Shown here: positions 16,837 to 25,074 of the stretch, piece by piece
Layout of the letters: each line of letters opens with the position of its first letter
Numbering within the stretch: the first letter of the stretch is position 1
From: Deltaproteobacteria bacterium
GTDB taxonomy: Bacteria; Desulfobacterota; Deferrimicrobia; Deferrimicrobiales; Deferrimicrobiaceae
Assembly (NCBI GenBank): GCA_003105225.1
Contig: PQAK01000162.1
Location: forward strand, 1 to 42,325
Length of the DNA stretch: 42,325 nt
Direction of reading: 5' to 3'
The notes under the pieces: model-generated
The model's input: the letters and a program-made list of their open reading frames with translations, nothing else
Database searches by the model: none
What the model was told of the DNA's origin: nothing
Program-made: the position numbers and the translations under genes

Positions 16837-17787
16837 CTACTCCCCGAGAAACTCCTGCAGGTGCGCTTCCACCGATGCCGTGAGCGAACGGTTCTCGTAC
16901 CCCCCCTCGAGCAGGGAGACGAGCCTCCCCCCGCAGTGGCGGTCCGCCATCTCGACGACGAAGCGGCTCATGAAGCGGAACCCTTCCACCGTGAGCTGGA
17001 TATCGGCCAGGGGATCGTCCTGGTGGGCGTCGAATCCGGCGGATACGAGAAGGATCTCCGGCCGGAACGCTTCGATGGCAGGGCGCAGCATCTGCTCGAA
17101 GGCCAGGCGGTACTCCGCGTCACCCGAGCCGGGCGCCATCGGGGCGTTGAGAGTGGTCCCTTCCCCGGCCCCCTTCCCGGTCTCCCATCTTCTGCCCGTC
17201 CCCGGGTACAGAAAGGAGGGGTGCTCGTGGATGCTGAAAAAATAGACGGACGGATCCTCCAGGAAGATGCTCTGCGTCCCGTTCCCGTGGTGGACGTCCC
17301 AGTCCACGATGAAGATGCGGGAGACCCCATGCCGCGCCTGCAGGTACCGGGCCGCGACGGCGACGTTGTTCAGCAGGCAGAAGCCCATGCCGGTCTTCCG
17401 GTCGGCGTGATGGCCGGGGGGCCGGATCGCGCAGAACGCCCTCCGGACCTTTCCGGACGCCACCGCCTCCGCCCCCGCGATCGCGCCGCCCGCGGAGAGG
17501 AGGGCGATCGTGTAGGAATTCCGGTTCAGGTAGGTGTCTTCGGCGTCCAGCGTCAGGTCGCCCCGGCGGCAGGCCATCTCCAGCTTCTGCAGGTAGGAAG
17601 GATCGTGCACGCGCAGGATGTCGGCTTCCTCGGCGTACCCCGGCGTGATGGCGACCAGCTTGTCCATCAACCCCGTTGCTGCGAGATGGTCGAGAATGGC
17701 GACGAGCCGGTCCGGGGATTCCGGATGATCGAACGGAGGCGTGTGCAGCAGGTAGTCCTTGTGATAGACGAACGCCACGCTGTTCAT
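16837..17787 (-). CDS. Histone-deacetylase-family amidohydrolase (AcuC-like)
   Basis: A 316-residue zinc deacetylase-fold protein. Family motifs are HPESPDRL near the N-terminus, RPPGHHADRKTGMGFCLLNNVAVAA (active-site His pair), FIVDWDVHHGNGTQSIF (Asp/His zinc ligands) and LVSAGFDAHQDDPL. Bacterial members remove acyl groups from small molecules or from lysines; AcuC deacetylates acetyl-CoA synthetase. An acyl-CoA synthetase is encoded about 5 kb away, but a functional link is only inferred. It heads the minus-strand set with the AcuB-like gene 23 bases downstream. Confidence 0.88.
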   Translation of the reverse strand: MNSVAFVYHKDYLLHTPPFDHPESPDRLVAILDHLAATGLMDKLVAITPGYAEEADILRVHDPSYLQKLEMACRRGDLTLDAEDTYLNRNSYTIALLSAGGAIAGAEAVASGKVRRAFCAIRPPGHHADRKTGMGFCLLNNVAVAARYLQARHGVSRIFIVDWDVHHGNGTQSIFLEDPSVYFFSIHEHPSFLYPGTGRRWETGKGAGEGTTLNAPMAPGSGDAEYRLAFEQMLRPAIEAFRPEILLVSAGFDAHQDDPLADIQLTVEGFRFMSRFVVEMADRHCGGRLVSLLEGGYENRSLTASVEAHLQEFLGE

Positions 17788-17810
17788 CGGATCTCCATGC
17801 CGGTGGTCCC

Positions 17811-17833
17811 ACTATAACAGAATCGGATATAGT
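17811..17833. promoter_or_regulatory. Symmetrical divergent -10-like element
   Basis: ACTATA (17811-17816) and its reverse complement TATAGT (17828-17833) stand 11 bases apart in the 52-base gap between divergent genes. Each could act as a -10 box, TATAGT facing outward on either strand, but no good -35 boxes were found. On the plus strand, transcription would begin almost at the ATG. It may instead be an operator dyad. Confidence 0.3.
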
Positions 17834-17839
17834 GAAGAA

Positions 17840-19114
17840 ATGGAGACGCATTGGCTGTGCGCCCTGCTGGCGCTGGTGCTGTCGCTTGCGGCGGCGGCGG
17901 CGAACGCCATCCGGTCTTCCCTCCTCATCCTGGGGGAGGAGGGGCTGGCGGAGGAAGAAGCCCGCGGCGACGCGAGGGCGGGCCGCCTGCTGGCCGCGCT
18001 GCGCGACCCGTCGACCCGCCACCCCTTTTCCCTGTGGGCGCTCGCGGTGACGCTGAAAGCCGTTTCGGCGCTTGCCGCGGGGGCATCCGCCGCGTCGTTC
18101 GCGCTGGCCGCCGGGGGGTGGGCGGGGCCGGCCGTCGCGGCGGCGTGGCTGTTCGCCTACCTGCTGTTCCTCTTCTACCTGGAGAACGGCTCCACCGGCG
18201 AGGCGATGGAGAATCCGCGGCGGATCTTCCTGTGGACGGGAGCCTGCCTGGGGGCCCTTCGCGCGGCGGTCCTTCCGGCGCGCCTCCTCGACGGCCTGGG
18301 GCGGCTGCTGTTCGGCGGCCGGTACTCCCCCGAGGCGCTCATGGACATCCGCATCGGCTCCGAGGAGGGGATCCTGGACGTCATCGAGGAGGGAGCGGAG
18401 CACGGGACGATCGACGCCACCGAGGAGAAGATGATCGAGGGAGTCCTGCGCTTCGGGGAGACCACCGTCGCGGAAGGGATGACGCCCTGGTCGGAGGTGG
18501 TCTACATCAAGGAAGGATCCCCCCGCGGGGAGGTGGCCTCGACGGTGGGGGAGACGGGGTATTCCCGCTACCCGGTGCTCTCGCACTCCGGCGAGGAGGT
18601 GGTCGGGATCCTTTCCTCTTTCGTCCTCCTCCGGCTGCCCGCGGACGGGCGCTGGGAGGACCTCCTCGAACGGCCGATGTACGTCCCCGGTTCGATGAAA
18701 GTGTCCGACCTGCTGCGACGGTTCCAGCGGGCGATGGTGCACATGGCGGTGGCGATCGACGAGCACGGGAAGCTGTGCGGCGTGATCACGATCCACGACC
18801 TGCTCGAGCAGATCGTCGGAAGGCTGGCCGGCGGAGCCGATCTCCAGGAGGGGCCGGAATGGGAAAAGGACGGAGCCCTCTCGGTTCCGGCGGCGACGCC
18901 GGTCCGGGTCCTCCGCGAGGAGTACGGCATCGGTATCCCCCTGGGGGCGACGTACGAGACGGCGGGGGGATTCGTCATGGATTACCTGCAGCACCTGCCC
19001 GAAGGGCCGGTGACGTTCCTGGCCCACGGATACCGGATCACGGTGGCGGAAACCGAACGGTACCGGATCCGGCGCCTCCGGATCGAGAAGACGGCGTCTA
19101 CCGAAACTCCGTGA
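17840..19114 (+). CDS. CNNM/CorC-HlyC-type membrane protein with CBS domains
   Basis: A 424-residue protein. The N-terminal 140 residues hold about four hydrophobic helices of a DUF21-like membrane domain. Next comes GTIDATEEKMIEGVLRFGETTVAEGMTP, the conserved junction before the CBS pair, then two CBS repeats (about 195-320, with VHMAVAIDEHGKLCGVITIHDLLEQIVG) and a C-terminal CorC/HlyC domain. Family members are linked to Mg2+/Co2+ efflux and some are misnamed hemolysins. The DUF21 part is less conserved than usual. The 3' end overlaps the convergent nitroreductase gene by 17 bases. Confidence 0.82.
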   Translation: METHWLCALLALVLSLAAAAANAIRSSLLILGEEGLAEEEARGDARAGRLLAALRDPSTRHPFSLWALAVTLKAVSALAAGASAASFALAAGGWAGPAVAAAWLFAYLLFLFYLENGSTGEAMENPRRIFLWTGACLGALRAAVLPARLLDGLGRLLFGGRYSPEALMDIRIGSEEGILDVIEEGAEHGTIDATEEKMIEGVLRFGETTVAEGMTPWSEVVYIKEGSPRGEVASTVGETGYSRYPVLSHSGEEVVGILSSFVLLRLPADGRWEDLLERPMYVPGSMKVSDLLRRFQRAMVHMAVAIDEHGKLCGVITIHDLLEQIVGRLAGGADLQEGPEWEKDGALSVPAATPVRVLREEYGIGIPLGATYETAGGFVMDYLQHLPEGPVTFLAHGYRITVAETERYRIRRLRIEKTASTETP

Positions 19115-19703
19115 TCTCCTCCGCGGGTTTTCGAGGCGGCTTCGCGGTGGGGGAGTCGGGTTTCCCCACCGCGATGATGGCGAGGAGCTCTTCGGGATAG
19201 CGAAGGGACAGGGCGGATTCCAGCTCCTGCTTTGCGATCAGCGGTCCCGTCATCCAGCACGTTCCGTATCCCAATGCGTAGGCGGCCAGGGTGAATTGCG
19301 TGACGGCCGCGGAGATGCTCTGCAGGGACGGGTTGACCTGGAACCGGCGGATGCGATACCGATCCGGGTCCTTTTCCCGGAGGATGCGGTCGGTCGAGGA
19401 CTCGTACGGGGTCCCGATGACGCAGACGGCCGCCGGCGCGGCATAAAACAGGTTGTGGCTGTTGACCTTGTCCGGGGCGATGTTCTTCCCCGTGGTGCGG
19501 GAGATGATCTCGTCGACGATTCCCTTCATCCTGGCGAGGAGCTCCTTGTCCTCGACGACGAGGAACCGCACGTTCTGCGCGTTGCCGGCGGACGGCGCCC
19601 AGGACGCCGACTCCACCATCTTGAGAAGGGTCTGCCGGGGGACCGGCTCCTTGCGGAACTTCCGTACGCTCAGCCGCCCCTTCATCGCCTCGAAGACGTC
19701 CAT
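19098..19703 (-). CDS. Nitroreductase-family protein
   Basis: A 201-residue FMN flavoprotein that would reduce nitro compounds, quinones or a similar acceptor with NAD(P)H. Motifs are RLSVRKFRKEPV near the N-terminus (FMN phosphate), ESASWAPSAGNAQNVRFLVV, and the C-terminal LGYGTCWMTG and LAIIAVGKPDSP. It starts at ATG 19703, preceded by a perfect AAGGAGGA; an in-frame ATG 14 codons upstream is ignored because it has no such site. The physiological substrate is unknown. It converges on the CorC-type gene. Confidence 0.9.
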   Translation of the reverse strand: MDVFEAMKGRLSVRKFRKEPVPRQTLLKMVESASWAPSAGNAQNVRFLVVEDKELLARMKGIVDEIISRTTGKNIAPDKVNSHNLFYAAPAAVCVIGTPYESSTDRILREKDPDRYRIRRFQVNPSLQSISAAVTQFTLAAYALGYGTCWMTGPLIAKQELESALSLRYPEELLAIIAVGKPDSPTAKPPRKPAEEITEFR

Positions 19704-19770
19704 CCCGGCTCCTCCTTCGTGGAAGCGTTGTGACGCCTCCCCCAAAATAGCACAGAACCCGCGGCGCGCG

Positions 19771-20691
19771 TTACGGGACCAGGAGCAGCAGTTCCGCGCC
19801 CTTCTCCTGTCCGCCGGGTTTGTAGAGAATGCGGGCCGGCGGGAGCTTGCCTGCCGACGCCATCACCGACCGGACCTCCGCAGCGATCTTTTTCCCTGCC
19901 ATGGACAGGAGGATCGAGGACGTCGGGAACTCCGCCGCCGCCTTTCCCACCTCCTCCACGATCTTCCTGCCGCCCGGGGAGAGCTGGCTCTTTCCCTTCG
20001 CGGACAGCAATTTGTCCGGAAGCTCGACGCGCAGCGCGGGGCCCAGGGGCGTGACGGATACGTCGCGGGATACCTTGCCGATGGCCTCCGTCAGCGCCGC
20101 AAAACGTTCGTCGCGGCGTTTGTCCTCGTGCCGGTGCTCTTCCGTCAGGCGCTCCACCCGCCCGAGAAGGATATCGCGCTCCCGCTTCAGCTCCTCGTAG
20201 CCGTCCGACGGTTCGCCGTCTTTCTTCGGGTCCGACGGCTCGCCGTAGCGGGCGGTGGAATCCTTGCGTAGATTTTCCAGGGCCGCCTCGCAGGACTGCG
20301 CCCGGGAGTTCAAATCCTGGATCCGCTTCCCGGTGGCCTTCTCCTTCTCCAGCAGCTCGGAGATGAACTGCTCCCGCGTGATGCGGGTGCCCTCGTAGCT
20401 TTTCCGCGCCGAGGCGAGCTCCTCGCTGGAACGTTGGAGTTCCGCCTCCTGCGATTTGGCCCGCGCCGAGAGAGCCGCATTCGCCTCCTGCTCGTCGGCG
20501 AGCTGCTTCTGGAGCGCTTCGTTCTTCGCCTCGAGGACGGACCTTTCCTTGTTCACCCCGGCGATCGCGTCCCGGAGGGCGTCGGCCTCCTTCGTCTTCA
20601 TCTCGTACTTGGAGCTCGCGACCATGCAGCCCCCGGCCGCGAGGCCCATCGCAAGGATCGGGAGCGCCGCCTGCCATCTGGTGACTCTCAC
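19771..20691 (-). CDS. Coiled-coil lipoprotein with OmpA-like C-terminal region
   Basis: A 306-residue envelope protein. The N-terminus is a signal peptide ending AAGGC, with Cys22 the likely lipidated residue. A long charged coiled coil follows (about residues 35-200, heptad-like Glu/Lys/Ala/Leu). The last 90 residues (VELPDKLLSAKGKSQLSPGGRKIVEEVGKA) look like the beginning of an OmpA peptidoglycan-binding domain, but the usual NxxLSxxRA part is not evident, so the domain is divergent or shortened. It starts with GTG. It is probably an anchor between the outer membrane and the cell wall. It is divergent from the GspE-like gene. Confidence 0.65.
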   Translation of the reverse strand: MRVTRWQAALPILAMGLAAGGCMVASSKYEMKTKEADALRDAIAGVNKERSVLEAKNEALQKQLADEQEANAALSARAKSQEAELQRSSEELASARKSYEGTRITREQFISELLEKEKATGKRIQDLNSRAQSCEAALENLRKDSTARYGEPSDPKKDGEPSDGYEELKRERDILLGRVERLTEEHRHEDKRRDERFAALTEAIGKVSRDVSVTPLGPALRVELPDKLLSAKGKSQLSPGGRKIVEEVGKAAAEFPTSSILLSMAGKKIAAEVRSVMASAGKLPPARILYKPGGQEKGAELLLLVP

Positions 20692-20756
20692 TGGTTTCCC
20701 CCGGTATTCTGCCTGGTTGTCAAAATACTAAACATTTTACTTTCCCCCCCCTTTTT

Positions 20757-20774
20757 TATAAAGTTGAAATCAAC
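20757..20774 (+). promoter_or_regulatory. -10 box with adjoining 12-bp palindrome
   Basis: TATAAA (20757-20762) is followed directly by the perfect dyad GTTGA-AA-TCAAC (20763-20774), 19 bases before the GspE-like start. This is a typical place for an operator. No -35 matches at 16-18 bases upstream; a run of eight C and six T residues occupies that spot. A TTGACA is present on the minus strand (20723-20718) without a matching -10. Confidence 0.3.
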
Positions 20775-20793
20775 ACAGGGAAGGCGGTACGAC

Positions 20794-22464
20794 GTGGGTG
20801 GATCCCAGACGGAACTTCTGGAGACGTTCCGAAAGTTAGGCTTCATATCCCCCGATGCGGCCCAGGCATTGACGTCCCGGGCCGGGGGGCAGGGAATTGC
20901 CCTCGCCGAAGCAGCGCTTCTCGAAAATCTCCTGGATCCCGACGCGAAAGGATGGCTCCTGGCGGAAGCGCTCGGGATTCCCTTCCTGGAGATCGATCCC
21001 GACACCATTCCGTACTCCCTCGGCGATGTCCTCCCGGAATCGCTCGCCCGGGAAAAGTCCGTCGTGCCGATCGCGCGGGAGGGCGACCGTCTGACCCTGG
21101 CGGTGTCCGACCCCTTCTGCCACGAGACCTTTTCCGCGATCGGGACGCTGACCGGCCTCCGCGTCCGGCTGGTCGTCTGCCCCCGCCGCACCATCGCGGC
21201 GGTCCTGGCCCGGCTCTACCCTCCCCTGGTCCCGCTCCTGCCCGGCGACATCGAAGGCGGCCTCATCACCGGCGAGGAGGCGGAAAATTGGGTGACGCAG
21301 GGAGGAGTGAGGCGCGTGGCGGAGCAGGTCCTGCTGCACGCGGCCGCGAACGGCTTCTCGAGCATCCGCATGTTTTCCGCGGGAGAGAAGGCCGTGATCA
21401 AGGGAAGGGGGGAGGAGGGGTCCGTTCTGCTGCTCTCCCTGCCGCTGCGGTTCCGGCGGCTCCTCATGGAAGCCTACGCGGACCTGGCGGGAGCCCCGGC
21501 GCCGCAGGGAGCGGTGTCCGAAAGCATTTTCCAGCTGGAGTCGGCATCCGGGGTCGCCGCATTCCGGCTCAGCCTGGTCCAAGGTCTGTCCGGCCCCGAG
21601 GCCATCGTCAAGGTCCTGCCGGACCAGAAGGCGGTCCTCACGCTGGATTCCGTCGGCCTGAACCAGGAGCAGATCGAAATCACCCGCAGGGTGCTCGCCA
21701 AGAGGGGCGGGTTCTACCTTCTGTCTTCTCCGGTCCAGGGGGGGATCGCCACGACCCTGTTCGCCCTGTTGCGGGAGACCCATCGCCCGAGGACCCGCGT
21801 GGTGACCGTGGAGGAACAGTTCCGTTTCCGGAACGAGGGGTATATCCAGCTGGAGCGCCGCGACGTCGAGCGGCAGTTCGCAGGGGACTGGAAGCGCCTG
21901 GCCGAGTCGCTGGAGCCGGGTGCGCTGATCATCGAGAACGTCACCGAGCCCTCCGACATGTCGGACCTCATCTATCTCGCCCAGGGCGGCGCCACCGTGT
22001 TGTGCGGCATCCGGCGGTTCAACTTCGAACGGACCCTGCGGACCCTGCTCTCCCTGGACGTGGATCCGTTCGTCCTGGGACGCGTCGTGCGCATGGTGAT
22101 GCACCAGCGGCTGGTGAACCTCCTCTGCCAGGAATGCCGCCGCCCGGTGCCCGCGAAGCCCTCCATGCGCATGGTCGGCGAGAGGTACCGCGATCAGGTG
22201 GAGCGGATCGTCGAGGAGGCGTCGTTTTTCGTCCCTTCCGGCTGCCCGCATTGCAAGGGCACGGGGACCTCGGGTAAGATGGCGCTCGTGGAGCTCCTTC
22301 CCTTCACCCCGGCGGTGGAGAACCTGGTCTCTTCCGATTCCTGGCTGGAGGAGAAGCTCGGGCTCCTGCTCCAGGAGGATTTCTACTCCGCGGTCCAGTC
22401 GGTTCACGACCTCCTCCGCCGCGGGATGGTCACCTACGACGACGTTTTGCCGTTCTTCCGATAA
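20794..22464 (+). CDS. GspE/PilB-family protein with degenerate ATPase site
   Basis: A 556-residue member of the type II secretion/type IV pilus ATPase family. The N-terminal part (about residues 5-135) is MshEN-like, with FRKLGFISPDAAQAL and IPFLEIDPDTIP. The C-terminal part keeps the family outline (MHQRLVNLLCQECRRP, then GCPHCKGTGTSG), including the four zinc cysteines at 445, 448, 484 and 487. The Walker A motif GPTGSGKTTT is replaced by SPVQGGIATT (residues 312-321; Ile318 in place of Lys). The Walker B (VGEIRD) and His-box (STLHTN) counterparts are also altered, reading IENVTE and CGIRRF. It is therefore probably not an ATPase but a structural or regulatory homologue. GTG 20794 is the likely start, with GGGAAGGCGG upstream. 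No pilus genes lie nearby. Confidence 0.8.
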   Translation: MGGSQTELLETFRKLGFISPDAAQALTSRAGGQGIALAEAALLENLLDPDAKGWLLAEALGIPFLEIDPDTIPYSLGDVLPESLAREKSVVPIAREGDRLTLAVSDPFCHETFSAIGTLTGLRVRLVVCPRRTIAAVLARLYPPLVPLLPGDIEGGLITGEEAENWVTQGGVRRVAEQVLLHAAANGFSSIRMFSAGEKAVIKGRGEEGSVLLLSLPLRFRRLLMEAYADLAGAPAPQGAVSESIFQLESASGVAAFRLSLVQGLSGPEAIVKVLPDQKAVLTLDSVGLNQEQIEITRRVLAKRGGFYLLSSPVQGGIATTLFALLRETHRPRTRVVTVEEQFRFRNEGYIQLERRDVERQFAGDWKRLAESLEPGALIIENVTEPSDMSDLIYLAQGGATVLCGIRRFNFERTLRTLLSLDVDPFVLGRVVRMVMHQRLVNLLCQECRRPVPAKPSMRMVGERYRDQVERIVEEASFFVPSGCPHCKGTGTSGKMALVELLPFTPAVENLVSSDSWLEEKLGLLLQEDFYSAVQSVHDLLRRGMVTYDDVLPFFR

Positions 22465-22486
22465 TCGGGAAAAGGGCGTTTCCGAC

Positions 22487-24280
22487 ATGAGAGAGCAGAC
22501 GATCAACCGGATGTTCCTGAACCGGATCGCCGAAGGGGGCGATGCCGTCCGCTATCTCGTGCCGGGCGGCATGAAGTGGGAGCCCATGACGTACCGGGAG
22601 GTCGGGGAGGCCGTCCGGGAAATCGCCGGCGGGCTGATGGACCTTGGGCTGGCCAGGGGGGAGAAGGTGGCGATCCTCTCCTCCACGAGGGTGGAATGGC
22701 CCCTCGCGGACATCGCCTGCATCCTCTGCGGGTTCGTCACCGTCCCGATCTACCCGTCCAACCTGCCGGACCAGGTGGAGTACATCCTTTCCCACTCGGG
22801 AGCGCGCGCGGTCTTCGTGGAGGACGAGCCCCAGTGGAACAAGGTGGCGGGGGCCCGCGGCAGGCTTCCGGAGCTTTCCGCCGTGATCCTGCTCACGGGC
22901 GGTCCGGAGGGGAAGGAGGGGACGATCGGGCTGGCGGAGCTGCGCGGCCGCGGAGCCGGATTCCTTGCGGCGCGCCCGGGCGTGCTGGAGGCGCGTGCGG
23001 AGGAGATCCATCCCGAGGACGACCTGACGATCATCTACACCTCGGGGACCACGGGCCCGCCGAAGGGCGCCCTGATCCGGCATTCCAATATCGCCTTCGA
23101 TGTGACGGCCGTCCTGGAGGTCGTCCCGGTGCCGCGGGGGGACGTCATGCTCCAGTTCCTTCCCCTGGCGCATGTCCTGGGAAGGTTCGAGCATTTCCTC
23201 TCCTTCGACGCGATGGTGGTGACGGCTTTCGCGCGGAGCATCCAGACGGTGGCCGAAGACCTGACCTCGATCCGGCCGCACCTCATGATCAGCGTCCCCC
23301 GCCTGTACGAGAAGTTCTACGCCGCCGTCCGCGCCAAGGTGAATGAAGAGGGGGGGCTCAAGAAGGCGATCTTCCAGTGGGCGCTTTCGGTGGGGCGGGA
23401 AGCCTCCGGGCGGCGGCAGCGGAAGGAGCCGGTGGGCGGGTGGCTGGAGGCGAAGCTCTCCATCGCGGACCGGATGGTGTTCTCGAAGATCCGGGGGCGG
23501 CTGGGAGGGCGGCTCCGGTTCTTCGTCTCGGGGGGAGCCCCGCTGGCCCGGGAGATCGCGGAGTTTTTCCACGCGATGGGGATCCTCATCCTGGAGGGGT
23601 TCGGCATGACGGAAACGCCCTCCGTCACGTCGGTCAACCGGGTCGGCGATTTCCGGTTCGGGACGATCGGCAAGCCCCTTCCCGGCGTCGAGGTCAGGAT
23701 TGCGCCGGACGGGGAGATCCTCATCCGCGGGCCGCACGTCTTCAAGGAGTATTATCGCGACCCGGTGGCGACGCGCGAGGCGATCGATCCGGAAGGGTGG
23801 CTCCACACCGGCGACATCGGGGCGCTCGACGCCGAGGGGTTCCTCCGGATCACCGACCGGAAGAAGGACATCATCGTCACCTCGGGCGGGAAGAACATCG
23901 CCCCGCAGAACATCGAGAACCTGCTGAAGACCGACCAGATGATCAGCCAGGCGTTCGTCTACGGCGACCGGAAAAAATACCTGACGGCGCTGCTGACCCT
24001 GTCGGCCGAGGAGATCGCGAAGTGGGCCGCCGGAAGCGGGATCGACGGGCGGGAGCCCGCCGCCCTCGCCCGGGACCCCCGCGTGGAAGCGATGATGCGC
24101 GCACGCGTGGACGCGCTGAACCGTTCGCTGGCGCCGTTCGAACAGATAAAGAAGTTCGTCCTCATCGGGACGGACTTCTCCCAGGAAACCGGCGAACTGA
24201 CGCCCACGCTGAAGGTCAAGCGGAAGGTGGTCATCCAGAAGTACGGGATGCTGCTGGATGCCCTCTATGAGAAGGATTAG
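22487..24280 (+). CDS. AMP-forming long-chain acyl-CoA synthetase
   Basis: A 597-residue ANL-superfamily enzyme that activates a fatty acid to acyl-CoA via acyl-AMP. The P-loop-like motif is TIIYTSGTTGPPKGALI (about residues 180-196), the adenylate motif is ILEGFGMTETPSVTS, the hinge-region motif is GWLHTGDIGALD and the C-terminal ITDRKKDIIVTSGGKNIAPQNIE belongs to the long-chain FACL group. The catalytic lysine is in TPTLKVKRK. It lies 22 bases after the GspE-like gene and eight before the next gene, so it is in an operon. The chain length of its substrate cannot be told. Confidence 0.93.
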   Translation: MREQTINRMFLNRIAEGGDAVRYLVPGGMKWEPMTYREVGEAVREIAGGLMDLGLARGEKVAILSSTRVEWPLADIACILCGFVTVPIYPSNLPDQVEYILSHSGARAVFVEDEPQWNKVAGARGRLPELSAVILLTGGPEGKEGTIGLAELRGRGAGFLAARPGVLEARAEEIHPEDDLTIIYTSGTTGPPKGALIRHSNIAFDVTAVLEVVPVPRGDVMLQFLPLAHVLGRFEHFLSFDAMVVTAFARSIQTVAEDLTSIRPHLMISVPRLYEKFYAAVRAKVNEEGGLKKAIFQWALSVGREASGRRQRKEPVGGWLEAKLSIADRMVFSKIRGRLGGRLRFFVSGGAPLAREIAEFFHAMGILILEGFGMTETPSVTSVNRVGDFRFGTIGKPLPGVEVRIAPDGEILIRGPHVFKEYYRDPVATREAIDPEGWLHTGDIGALDAEGFLRITDRKKDIIVTSGGKNIAPQNIENLLKTDQMISQAFVYGDRKKYLTALLTLSAEEIAKWAAGSGIDGREPAALARDPRVEAMMRARVDALNRSLAPFEQIKKFVLIGTDFSQETGELTPTLKVKRKVVIQKYGMLLDALYEKD

Positions 24281-24288
24281 CGAGCCCC

Positions 24289-25074
24289 TTGCCCCTTTCG
24301 GTATACGAGATCAACAAGATGCCCGAAAAGGAGCGGGAGCGGTTTCTCTCGGTCCTGATCCCCTCGCGTTTCCTCGAGATGTTCTCCATCGATCCCGGTA
24401 CGTTCGAAAATAACGACGGGGTGCGGTGCGTCAAGTTCATCTGCCCGGAAAACATGCCGTTTTTCCAGATCGACCTCAGGCGCGACCCGCGGGACCGGGA
24501 CGCCGCCTACTTTCTCGACGTCTCCAATTCGCCGTTCGGGCAGATGGAGATCTCCTTCATCATCGTGAACGATCCCGACGGGGAGCGGTTCGACATCGAC
24601 GTCGACGAAAACGGCCAGGACACGTACTTCGGGACGGCGCGCAGGAACCTGCCGGAGGAGATCCGCGCGATGCAGGCGGGCCTGGCGCCGGCGCAGGTGC
24701 GCCGCGGCCTGCGGGCCATGCCGGAGCTGATCGCCTGCTGGGAACGGTTCTTCGGCCAGGTCGGACACCGGTTCTATTTCCTGGAGCCCTTGAGCTACAA
24801 CAGCGCTATCCTGTATGAGCGGGGCGGCTTCCAATATGTCAGGGGAAAGGAGAAGATGGTATCGATCGACCGGGAGTTCCGCCCGGGCGGCGTGCTGCAC
24901 GCGCGCCTGGACGGCAGCACCCCTTTCCGGGACCCGGAGCATTGGAAGACGGTCCGCGGGAGAAGCTGGGCGATCCACGACGGCGTTCTCGACGAACCCT
25001 GGGAAAGCCCGAAGATGTACAAGACCGTGGGCGTCCACGGGGGGGTATCCACGTTCACGGGGGAGGGATATTGA
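24289..25074 (+). CDS. Conserved protein, possible GNAT-fold acyltransferase
   Basis: A 261-residue soluble protein that I do not firmly recognise. LSYNSAILYERGGFQYVRG (about residues 168-186) closely resembles the last GNAT motif (N..A..LYE..GF), so an acetyl- or acyltransferase fold is possible, but the pyrophosphate-binding Q/RxxGxG/A signature is not evident. The first 120 residues have an alpha/beta pattern with several acidic repeats (FDIDVDENGQD). The start is a TTG at 24289; the upstream AAGGA is somewhat far away. It sits between an acyl-CoA synthetase gene and a LysM gene, and its stop overlaps the latter's TTG start. An acyl-CoA-dependent reaction would fit but is inference. Confidence 0.5.
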   Translation: MPLSVYEINKMPEKERERFLSVLIPSRFLEMFSIDPGTFENNDGVRCVKFICPENMPFFQIDLRRDPRDRDAAYFLDVSNSPFGQMEISFIIVNDPDGERFDIDVDENGQDTYFGTARRNLPEEIRAMQAGLAPAQVRRGLRAMPELIACWERFFGQVGHRFYFLEPLSYNSAILYERGGFQYVRGKEKMVSIDREFRPGGVLHARLDGSTPFRDPEHWKTVRGRSWAIHDGVLDEPWESPKMYKTVGVHGGVSTFTGEGY

